Shown piece after piece: positions 43,604 through 50,038 of a stretch of DNA of 64,000 nucleotides. The notes below the pieces were generated by a model. The model did no database searches. It worked only from the letters and a program-made list of their open reading frames with translations, and had not been told where the DNA came from. The position numbers were made by a program, and so were the translations under genes. Source of the stretch: MED-G105 sp039819085 (lineage in GTDB: Bacteria; Pseudomonadota; Alphaproteobacteria; Caulobacterales; Parvularculaceae); the NCBI GenBank assembly GCA_039819085.1, contig JBCBSQ010000001.1:1-64000 (forward strand). Reading direction: 5' to 3'. Numbering within the stretch: position 1 is the first letter of the stretch; every line of letters starts with the position of its first letter.

Positions 43604-43948
43604 AGCGAGGCAAGCAGGCTCCGCTCCATGAAAAGGCGCACATTGGAGGCGTGAAGGCGTCGGGCGAGCAGCGATTTTGTCTGGCGGCGCAACGGGGGTT
43701 TAACCACCCTTGACTGAACGGGAGGACACCGGAAATCGAACGGCGCTCCTGAAGATCTTGACCGATCGTTTCCCAATTTCGCGCAGGGCGTTTGGATTGG
43801 AGAAACTGATCAAGGCGGGGGAGGATATCCTCGCCGTCTCAAGGATATGATCGTGTCGGTCGGTCGCGTCGTTTAGGGTAATGCATTTTTTAATTTTGGG
43901 GCCGAATAGTGCTGACGGCTCAGTGGCGAGCGGTGTTGGGTTAACGGA

Positions 43949-44314
43949 ATGCCGAGACTTCCATTTTTCAAGAAGAAGGACGAGCCGGCTGGCGATCCGC
44001 TTGAATCGTTGATCCTTCAGGAGCGTATGCGCGTTCTAAAGCGCACCACGCTTTCCGAAGCCGAACCGATCGAAGGCAAAGCGCGCTCGACGAAGCGCCA
44101 CCGAACCCGCAAGGTGGGCGAGATTTTCCTGCCTGACGGCAAGACGCTAAGTTGCCTCATTCATGACTTCAGCGACACCGGTCTGCGCCTTGAGCTTACT
44201 GAACCGGGCGATCCGCCCGACAGTTTCCGTCTCAGAGTGCCGACGCTTCAGTTTGACCGCACCGTCAACGTTAAGTGGCGGTCCGCCTCCGGGCTCGGCG
44301 TCGGTTACGTCTGA
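43949..44314 (+). CDS. PilZ-domain protein
   Basis: The 121-residue protein has a C-terminal PilZ-like domain. The Arg-rich entry KRHRTRKVGEIFLPDG is followed by CLIHDFSDTGLRLELTEP, matching the RxxxR plus D/NxSxxG c-di-GMP-binding motifs. Strands such as FRLRVPTLQFDRTVNVKWRS end the domain. The first 45 residues are charged and predicted helical or disordered. It may act as a small c-di-GMP receptor. The ATG at 43949 follows the long intergenic region. The ELM1-like gene starts 52 bases later in the same direction. Confidence 0.85.
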   Translation: MPRLPFFKKKDEPAGDPLESLILQERMRVLKRTTLSEAEPIEGKARSTKRHRTRKVGEIFLPDGKTLSCLIHDFSDTGLRLELTEPGDPPDSFRLRVPTLQFDRTVNVKWRSASGLGVGYV

Positions 44315-44365
44315 TTATCCCTGTTTCGATGAAAATGCCGCGCATGACGGCGACAGGTTGGCGTC

Positions 44366-45367
44366 GTGACGGTGCGAGTCGCCTGGGCCTTAAGTGACGG
44401 CCGCAGGGGCGTCGAGAATCAGGCCCTCGGGCTTGCGGAGGCGATCGCGCAACTGACGCCGCTCAAGGTCATGCGGCAGCATCTCACTTTGCCGTCGCCA
44501 TGGCGCTTCGCCCCGACGGCGCTTGCGCCTTCCGGCGCCGCCCGGGCCGCGCTTGAAAGGTTAATGGTGGACGGCCCGCCGCCCGACATCATCATTGGCT
44601 GCGGACGGCAGGCGGCGTTAGCAACCATTGAAGCTCGGCGGCTTAACCCCGCTCCCTTTCGCGTTCAGATACAAAGGCCGCGCGCGCCCTTACGTTTGTT
44701 CGATCTCGTCATCCCGCCAGCGCATGACCTGCTGGCTGGCGACAATGTCGTCGAAATCATCGGCGCGCCCGGCAGACTGACGAAAGCGGGCGTCGCTGAT
44801 GCGGCGGCGAGCCTTGATCCCGCCTACCTGGCCGCGCCACGGCCGCGCGTCGCGGCGTTGATTGGCGGTCCCGGCAAGGCGCACGCTTTCTCCGTCGCGG
44901 ATCAAACCGCTATCCGCGCCGCATTGAACGTTTTGGCGGAAACGGGCTGGACGTTGTTCGTCACGACTTCACGGCGCACGCCCGCGGCGTTCGGCGAAGA
45001 ACTGGCGAGGGCTTTTGGAGATCCGCCGCACCGCGTTCATGTTGCGATGAACGGGCGCGCCGCCAATCCCTATCCGGGGGTTCTCGGGCTCGTCGACGCG
45101 GCGTTCGTCACTGCCGACAGCGTTAATATGGCGAGCGAAGCGGCGACCGTCGGTCTGCCGGTCAGCGTCATGCCAGTCTCCCGCAAACCCTTTGCATCAC
45201 GCAAGCTCGACCGTTTTCACACGGCGCTGATCGAACGCGGCGCGGCGAAATGGTTCGACGGCGACTTGACGGCGCGGTCGGCGCCGCCGCCGTTCGATGA
45301 AACCGCGCGAGCTGCGGAGGTAGTGCTCGCCCGTTGGCGCGCGCATGATTCCTGGAAGAGGACGTAG
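44366..45367 (+). CDS. ELM1/GtrOC1-family glycosyltransferase-like protein
   Basis: The 333-residue protein belongs to the family named after plant ELM1 (mitochondrial fission), now seen as GT-B-fold glycosyltransferase-like proteins in bacteria. It shows VAWALSDGRRGVENQALGLAEAI at the start, PDIIIGCGRQAAL, a central VAALIGGPGKAHAFS, LFVTTSRRTPAAFGEEL, and the nucleotide-sugar-type VTADSVNMASEAATVGLPVSVMPV. Bacterial members are linked to envelope or lipopolysaccharide genes, but the substrate is unknown. The start is GTG at 44366. It runs in the same direction as pilZ. Confidence 0.87.
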   Translation: MTVRVAWALSDGRRGVENQALGLAEAIAQLTPLKVMRQHLTLPSPWRFAPTALAPSGAARAALERLMVDGPPPDIIIGCGRQAALATIEARRLNPAPFRVQIQRPRAPLRLFDLVIPPAHDLLAGDNVVEIIGAPGRLTKAGVADAAASLDPAYLAAPRPRVAALIGGPGKAHAFSVADQTAIRAALNVLAETGWTLFVTTSRRTPAAFGEELARAFGDPPHRVHVAMNGRAANPYPGVLGLVDAAFVTADSVNMASEAATVGLPVSVMPVSRKPFASRKLDRFHTALIERGAAKWFDGDLTARSAPPPFDETARAAEVVLARWRAHDSWKRT

Positions 45368-45439
45368 GAGGTCTGGCTGACGCGCCGGCGGCCAGCCACC
45401 AAGGGCCAGGAATGCGGTGGAGCGTTTGGATCACGCGGT

Positions 45440-45580
45440 GAAGAGGCGTGCCGGAATCGCAATTCGCCCCCACATTGGAGAGGCGCGGCGCAACCCCCAA
45501 AGCCGCGCGCCTCGAGCAAACGCAAACGCCCTCTGAATTGCTCGATACTGGCCGGACCATGATTGGTCCGGCCTTTTTTA
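45440..45580 (+). ncRNA. Candidate structured small RNA
   Basis: Downstream of the ELM1 gene three stems follow each other on the plus strand. GGCGCGGC (45482-45489) pairs with GCCGCGCGCC (45502-45511, one bulge), TCGAGCAA (45512-45519) with TTGCTCGA (45538-45545), and a terminator completes the set. The spacing and lack of a coding frame suggest a trans-acting or attenuated RNA of about 100-180 bases. The 5' end is not defined, and I do not match it to a known RNA family. It could also be a long 3' untranslated region of the ELM1 gene. Confidence 0.4.
45550..45580 (+). terminator. Strong Rho-independent terminator
   Basis: GGCCGGACC (45550-45558) and GGTCCGGCC (45565-45573) form a perfect 9-bp stem with a 6-base loop and are followed by TTTTTTATTTTT. 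This is the clearest intrinsic terminator in the window. It ends transcription from the ELM1 side before the convergent dps gene. Confidence 0.93.
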
Positions 45581-45608
45581 TTTTTGAGGGCGTTCTTCGC
45601 CTCGCGCG

Positions 45609-46082
45609 TCAGCCGGCCATTGAGCGGAGCATCCAGGCGGTCTTTTCGTGCGACTGGATGCGCTGCGTGAGGAGGTCTTCGCTTGCGTCGTCGTCGGCGT
45701 CATCTGCGGTCTCCAGGGCTTCCCGAGCGCGCCTGATGAGAGCCTCATGGTCGGCGAGGAGCGTCTTGATCATGTCGCCCGCGGCCGGCGGTTCGGCCTC
45801 CGCGCTCTCAATCGCCGCCCGCTCGATGAACGCCGCGCCGCTCGCCGGCGCAAAGTGGCCAAGCGCGCGCACGCGTTCGGCAAGTTCGTCGAGCGCCGCC
45901 CACATTTCCCGATACTGCTCTTCGAACATCGTATGCAGGGTGTGGAATTGCGGGCCGGTCACGTTCCAGTGATATGAGTGCGTCTTCATGTAGAGAACAT
46001 ACGTGTCCGCAAGAACGCCGTTCAGCGCTTCGGCGACGGATCCACGGGCGTTGTCGTCAAGGCCGATATTGATGTCGGTCAT
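45609..46082 (-). CDS. dps: Dps-family DNA-binding ferritin
   Basis: Dps forms a dodecamer that stores iron and protects DNA from oxidative damage. The 157-residue protein has the intersubunit ferroxidase ligands in THSYHWNVTGPQFHTLHTMFEEQYREMWAALDELAERV. It also carries the helix ALETADDADDDASEDLLTQRIQSHEKTAWMLRSM at the end. The N-terminus is short and lacks the long Lys tail of E. coli Dps. An AAGGAGA site precedes the ATG at 46082. A perfect 15-base tandem repeat lies just upstream, likely for its regulator. Confidence 0.95.
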   Translation of the reverse strand: MTDINIGLDDNARGSVAEALNGVLADTYVLYMKTHSYHWNVTGPQFHTLHTMFEEQYREMWAALDELAERVRALGHFAPASGAAFIERAAIESAEAEPPAAGDMIKTLLADHEALIRRAREALETADDADDDASEDLLTQRIQSHEKTAWMLRSMAG

Positions 46083-46100
46083 GGCAGTCTCCTTTCGGGT

Positions 46101-46131
46101 ATTCAGATGCGCGATAATTCAGATGCGCGAT
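46101..46131. repeat. 15-bp tandem repeat in the dps promoter
   Basis: ATTCAGATGCGCGAT occurs twice, at 46101-46115 and 46117-46131, with one base between the copies and so a period of 16. It starts 19 bases upstream of the dps ATG. Direct repeats in this position may be a paired operator. The regulator is not known; it does not resemble a Fur box or an Irr-type element. Confidence 0.65.
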
Positions 46132-46278
46132 GTCGCTTGGGCGGCAGGCGCGGACGGCGGCGAACTCGCCAACGCGTATGTAGGCGCCAACGCGCGCGCC
46201 GGCAAATCGATAATCCGCCGCCGCCATTTTGAAGATATCGATCTTACCGGAAGGTCCGGCGGCGCCCGGACGTCAGTT

Positions 46279-47487
46279 TCACGACAGTCTGTCGCAAAAG
46301 CGACGTATACGGCTGCAAGCCTCCGCGAGGGCGACGTCGGATGCGGCGTAGGACAAACGAATGTAGGGTGACGCGCCAAACGCCGCGCCGGCGACGATCG
46401 CGACGCCTTCGGCGTCGAGGAGCGCGTCGGCAAAATCGACATCGCAGGTGATTTCGCGGCCGTCCGGCGTTCTTGCGCCGATCGCGCCGCTACATGACGC
46501 AAAGATGTAGAACGCGCCGCCGGGCGTGGCGCAGGAAAGACCGGCGGCGTCGTTGATCATGGCGACCGTCGCGTCGCGCCGGCGTTGAAAGGCGCGGCGC
46601 CAATCATCCAGAAACGCCTGGTCCGCGTTGAGGGCCGCGGCGGCGGCCGCCTGGCTGATGGATGAGGGATTGCCCGTGGTCTGGGACATGACTTTCGCCA
46701 TCGCCTTGATCAGCGGCGCGGGCCCGCCAGCGTAGCCGATCCGCCAGCCAGTCATCGCGTACGCTTTCGACGCGCCGTTCATGGTCAGGATACGGTTGGA
46801 GAGATCTGGCGCAACGCTCGCTAGAGTCGCGAACTGGCGATCGTCATAGATGAGCTTTTCATAGATATCGTCCGATAACGTCATAACATGCTCTGCGGTT
46901 CTTAGAACGTCCGCGATCGCAAGTAGGGCCTCTGCGTCATAGACGGCGCCCGTCGGGTTGGCCGGCGAATTCAGGATCAGCCACCGTGTGCGCGGTGTGA
47001 TCGTCCGCGCCAGAACCTCAGGGGTCAGCAGGAAACCGTCTTCTTCGCGCGTCGGGACGATGACCGGCGCGCCGCCCGCGAGGCGCGCGATATCCGGATA
47101 GGACGCCCAATAGGGCGCAGGGACGATCACTTCGTCGCCGGGATTGAGCGTAGCGAGGAACGCGTTGTAGATGACCGCCTTTCCGCCAGGCGCCACGCTG
47201 ATCTGCTGTGCACGGAACGATAGGCCATTGTCGCGCGCGAACTTCGCCGCGATCGCCGCCTTCAGTTCAGGCGTTCCGTCTACGGCGGTGTACTTCGTCT
47301 CGCCGCGCTTGATCGCCTCAATAGCGGCCGCTTTGATGTGCTCGGGCGTGTCGAAATCCGGCTCGCCGGCCGCGAGCGAAATGATGTCCTTGCCAGAAGC
47401 CGCAAGGTCACGCGCCTTCTGGGTCGCGGCCAAGGTCGGCGACGGCGCGATGCGGGCGAGCGCGGCGGAACCAAGAAACTCTTCCAT
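46279..47487 (-). CDS. aatA: Aspartate/prephenate-type aminotransferase, class I
   Basis: The 402-residue PLP enzyme moves amino groups between aspartate and 2-oxoglutarate and, in this subfamily, often prephenate. It shows SLAAGEPDFDTPEHI, TKYTAVDGTPELKAAI, the aspartate-site ILNSPANPTGAVYD, the PLP Lys in NGASKAYAMTGWRIGYAGG, and GGAFYIFASCSG. The ATG at 47487 fits the family start. It is separated from dps by 196 bases holding the dps repeat. Confidence 0.93.
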   Translation of the reverse strand: MEEFLGSAALARIAPSPTLAATQKARDLAASGKDIISLAAGEPDFDTPEHIKAAAIEAIKRGETKYTAVDGTPELKAAIAAKFARDNGLSFRAQQISVAPGGKAVIYNAFLATLNPGDEVIVPAPYWASYPDIARLAGGAPVIVPTREEDGFLLTPEVLARTITPRTRWLILNSPANPTGAVYDAEALLAIADVLRTAEHVMTLSDDIYEKLIYDDRQFATLASVAPDLSNRILTMNGASKAYAMTGWRIGYAGGPAPLIKAMAKVMSQTTGNPSSISQAAAAAALNADQAFLDDWRRAFQRRRDATVAMINDAAGLSCATPGGAFYIFASCSGAIGARTPDGREITCDVDFADALLDAEGVAIVAGAAFGASPYIRLSYAASDVALAEACSRIRRFCDRLS

Positions 47488-47754
47488 TCACGCTTTTCCT
47501 CCCTGCTGATCGCTCGACGCCGTTGGGCAACTCATTTTTGCACGCTGCGCCGCACAATGCGAAAGCATGCTCAGTTGACGTTTCCGGACGAAATTTTACT
47601 TATTAAATCAATGGCCTAAGGGAGGCTCCTGATTTTGCGTCGCAACGTTGCCTGGACCGTCCGCCTAAACATTATTCACTGCCGAACCGCTGTCCAATGT
47701 GGTTTGATCTCAAGCTGTCGATAGTCCGATAGGGACGCCGCGCAGGGAACGCGC
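47488..47754. other. Divergent intergenic region, aatA and PAS gene
   Basis: These 267 bases hold promoters for two divergent genes. Sequence around 47580-47640 is AT-rich (for example ACTTATTAAATCAATGG). Apart from that I see no defined site. Confidence 0.35.
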
Positions 47755-48912
47755 ATGATCGCCGAATTTCCGTCAGCCGCCGTTCGAGGCGGGACAGGGC
47801 GTCGAGGTGAGGACCGGCCAGCAAGTCAGCGGCCGGACAAAGGGGCGTCAGGGACGGCGTTAGCGCGCCGCGCCGGGACGGTCGCGCCGCTGGATGATCG
47901 CGCAAAGATGCGGCTGGAGCGCCGAACGCTCGTGATGCGCGGCGCGCCTGTCGACATTTTTGTCGGCGCGACGCTCGCCGTCGTCGCGGTCGCGGCGGGT
48001 TTTGGTCGAATTGATCCGTGGACGCTTGCCGTCTGGAGTTGCCTCGCGCTCACCGTGTCGGCTTTCCGGGTGCTGATATGGCGCGCGGCCGCAAGGCGCC
48101 ACGCCGGCTCCGCGGCGCTGACGCGATTTAATCGGCTGAACCTTGTCGCCCTTGCAGTTAAAGGCGCGCTTTGGGGCGCGATCGCGCCTGCGTTCGTTTC
48201 TGGCGGCTTGTGGACCCAGGCCTTTTTTCCTTTTGCGGCCGCGGTCCTGTCTGCGATGTCTGTGGCGACCGGCGGCGCCTCATGGCGGTCGGTGGTGGCG
48301 TTCAATGCGCCTCTCCTGATCGCCACCGCGCTCAGTTACGGCGTGCTGGTCGAAGGGGTTGGCGTCGCCGTCGCCGGCATCGTTATCGCCTACGCCGTGG
48401 CGCTTGGCTTCATTTCAAAGTTCCTTGAGCGAACGATATTGCGATCGATCCGAATCCGCGCCCGAGACGACAAGGCGTTCAGCCTCCTGGAGGCGCGGTT
48501 GGATGCGGCGAATGAGTCCGAAGCGCGGTTTCGCGCGATCGTCGAGGCGAGCCGGGATTTAACAATCATCTTCTCTCCGGACGGACGCATCACCTATGTC
48601 AGCCCGTCAGCGGCGGATCTTCTGGGCGCCTCGCCTCAGCAACTGGTGACGAAAACGACGAAAGATCTAACGCATCCTGATGATTTGCGGATACTGCGCG
48701 AAGCGGGGGGCAAGTCGCTGACGCGGATTGGCGAGGCGCGAGCCATTGAGTCGATTTGTTTCGTGGGCGCTGACGGCGCCTGCCGGGTGTTTGAAGGTCG
48801 GCTCACCAATATGCTGTATGTCCCGGGCGTTGAAGGGTTCGTCTTTGTCGGCGGTCTGAAGACCCGGTCGCCTTGCCCGACGCACGCAAGCGCGGTATCC
48901 GCCAAGTCCTGA
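47755..48912 (+). CDS. Membrane protein with C-terminal PAS domain and no output domain
   Basis: The 385-residue protein has an N-terminal charged segment and about six membrane helices at residues 66-220. These include VDIFVGATLAVVAVAAGF, LAVWSCLALTVSAFRVLIW, FFPFAAAVLSAMSVATGG and LLIATALSYGVLVEGVGVAVAGIVIAYAVALGF. Then comes a short coiled-coil linker (FSLLEARLDAANESEARFRAIVEAS) and a PAS domain (LTIIFSPDGRITYVSPSAADLLGASPQQL). It stops after the PAS domain with no kinase, GGDEF or methyl-accepting module, so it may be a free sensor or a truncated kinase. The ATG at 47755 has AGGGA upstream. The racemase gene follows 25 bases later. Confidence 0.78.
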   Translation: MIAEFPSAAVRGGTGRRGEDRPASQRPDKGASGTALARRAGTVAPLDDRAKMRLERRTLVMRGAPVDIFVGATLAVVAVAAGFGRIDPWTLAVWSCLALTVSAFRVLIWRAAARRHAGSAALTRFNRLNLVALAVKGALWGAIAPAFVSGGLWTQAFFPFAAAVLSAMSVATGGASWRSVVAFNAPLLIATALSYGVLVEGVGVAVAGIVIAYAVALGFISKFLERTILRSIRIRARDDKAFSLLEARLDAANESEARFRAIVEASRDLTIIFSPDGRITYVSPSAADLLGASPQQLVTKTTKDLTHPDDLRILREAGGKSLTRIGEARAIESICFVGADGACRVFEGRLTNMLYVPGVEGFVFVGGLKTRSPCPTHASAVSAKS

Positions 48913-48937
48913 CACCGTCTCGTCTCGCGGGGTGATC

Positions 48938-50038
48938 ATGGGCGTATTGAACAGTTTGAAGATCGTTGAGTTTGAAGGGCTTGGGCCCGGCCCTTTCTGC
49001 GGCATGCATCTCGCCGACCTCGGCGCGGAGGTGACATTGATCGCGCGTTCGCCCGCGACGCCGTCCGGCGCGGCGGCGGTCTTTAACCGAGGAAAACGCT
49101 CGATCGTCCTTGACTTGAAGGCGCCGGCGCATGCCGAGGCGGCTAAAAAGATCGCCGCCCGGGCGGATGCGGTGATCGAGGGCCTGCGCCCGGGCGTCAT
49201 GGAGCGGCTTGGTCTGGGGCCGGATGATTTGCGCGCGCTGAATCCGAAGCTTGTGTACGGACGGCTGACAGGATGGGGACAGCAAGGGCCGTTGGCGCAC
49301 GCCGCCGGGCACGACATCAATTATGTGTCCCTTTCCGGCGCGGCCTGGCATGCAGGCGACCTTGCCGGGTCGCCGACGCCGCCGCCGACGCTTGTGGGCG
49401 ATGTCGCCGGCGGGGCGCTCTATCTCGCGGTCGGTATTCTCTCCGGCGTCCTCCAGGCGCGCGAAACCGGCGAGGGCGTCACCGTCGACGCGGCGATTGT
49501 CGATGGCGCGGCCCATATGACGAGCCTGTTATTGTCCTTGCGCGCAGCGGGCGGCATGCCGGAGGCGCGGGGCGGCTCGATGCTCGACGGCGCGCATTTC
49601 TACGGGGTCTATCAGTGTGCTGATGGCGAGTATGTCAGCGTTGGCCCGCTTGAGCCGAAATTCTATGCGCTGTTCCTTCAAAAGCTTGGTCTTGAGGAGG
49701 ATCCCGCATTTAAGGAGCAATTCGCGCAGGCGAACTGGCCGGCCTGCCGCGCGCGGCTGGAGGCGGTTTTCGCCGAGCGCGCGCGTGACGACTGGCGCAA
49801 GCTGTTGGAAGGGACCGATGTCTGCTTTGCCCCGGTTCTGCGGCCATCCGAGGCCGCCAGGCATCCCCATATGGCGGCGCGCGAGGTCTACCGCGACGTT
49901 GACGGCGTCATGCACGCAGCGCCTGCGCCGCGGTTTGATAATGCGCGCGCCGACGATCCGTGTCCGATGTCCTCTGTCGGCGCGGAGACGGACGAAATCC
50001 TTGCGGAAGTAGGGTTGTCGCGGAAGGATCTGGACTAG
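48938..50038 (+). CDS. mcr: Alpha-methylacyl-CoA racemase (CaiB/BaiF family)
   Basis: The enzyme interconverts the R and S forms of 2-methyl-branched acyl-CoA for beta-oxidation. The 366-residue protein shows the CaiB/BaiF fold and the racemase residues: GHDINYVSLSGA (His), LVGDVAGGALYLAVGILSG (Asp), and LEPKFYALFLQKLG (the Glu of the racemase-specific motif). GRLTGWGQQGPLAHAAG precedes them. The ATG at 48938 is chosen over a GTG six bases upstream by its GGGGTG site. The stop shares a CTAG with the stop of the convergent rnr gene. Confidence 0.92.
   Translation: MGVLNSLKIVEFEGLGPGPFCGMHLADLGAEVTLIARSPATPSGAAAVFNRGKRSIVLDLKAPAHAEAAKKIAARADAVIEGLRPGVMERLGLGPDDLRALNPKLVYGRLTGWGQQGPLAHAAGHDINYVSLSGAAWHAGDLAGSPTPPPTLVGDVAGGALYLAVGILSGVLQARETGEGVTVDAAIVDGAAHMTSLLLSLRAAGGMPEARGGSMLDGAHFYGVYQCADGEYVSVGPLEPKFYALFLQKLGLEEDPAFKEQFAQANWPACRARLEAVFAERARDDWRKLLEGTDVCFAPVLRPSEAARHPHMAAREVYRDVDGVMHAAPAPRFDNARADDPCPMSSVGAETDEILAEVGLSRKDLD

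Larger units (their letters stand above)
43155..43948. other. 794-base intergenic region, AT-rich with several palindromes
   Basis: This is the longest gene-free stretch in the window. The part from about 43320 to 43560 is strikingly AT-rich. It holds a 6-bp hairpin CGGAGC-gat-GCTCCG (43235-43249), the palindrome AATACT-t-AGTATT (43468-43480), a GACTAGTC repeat cluster (43500-43536) and a 10-bp hairpin (43574-43603). I see no credible protein in the small open frames. It is the upstream region of the response regulator (minus strand) and of a PilZ protein (plus strand). Confidence 0.6.

Noticed and set aside
43504..43776. 90-residue minus-strand frame in the AT-rich gap
   Set aside because: No ribosome-binding site, no protein-like pattern and it overlaps the palindrome cluster and hairpin.
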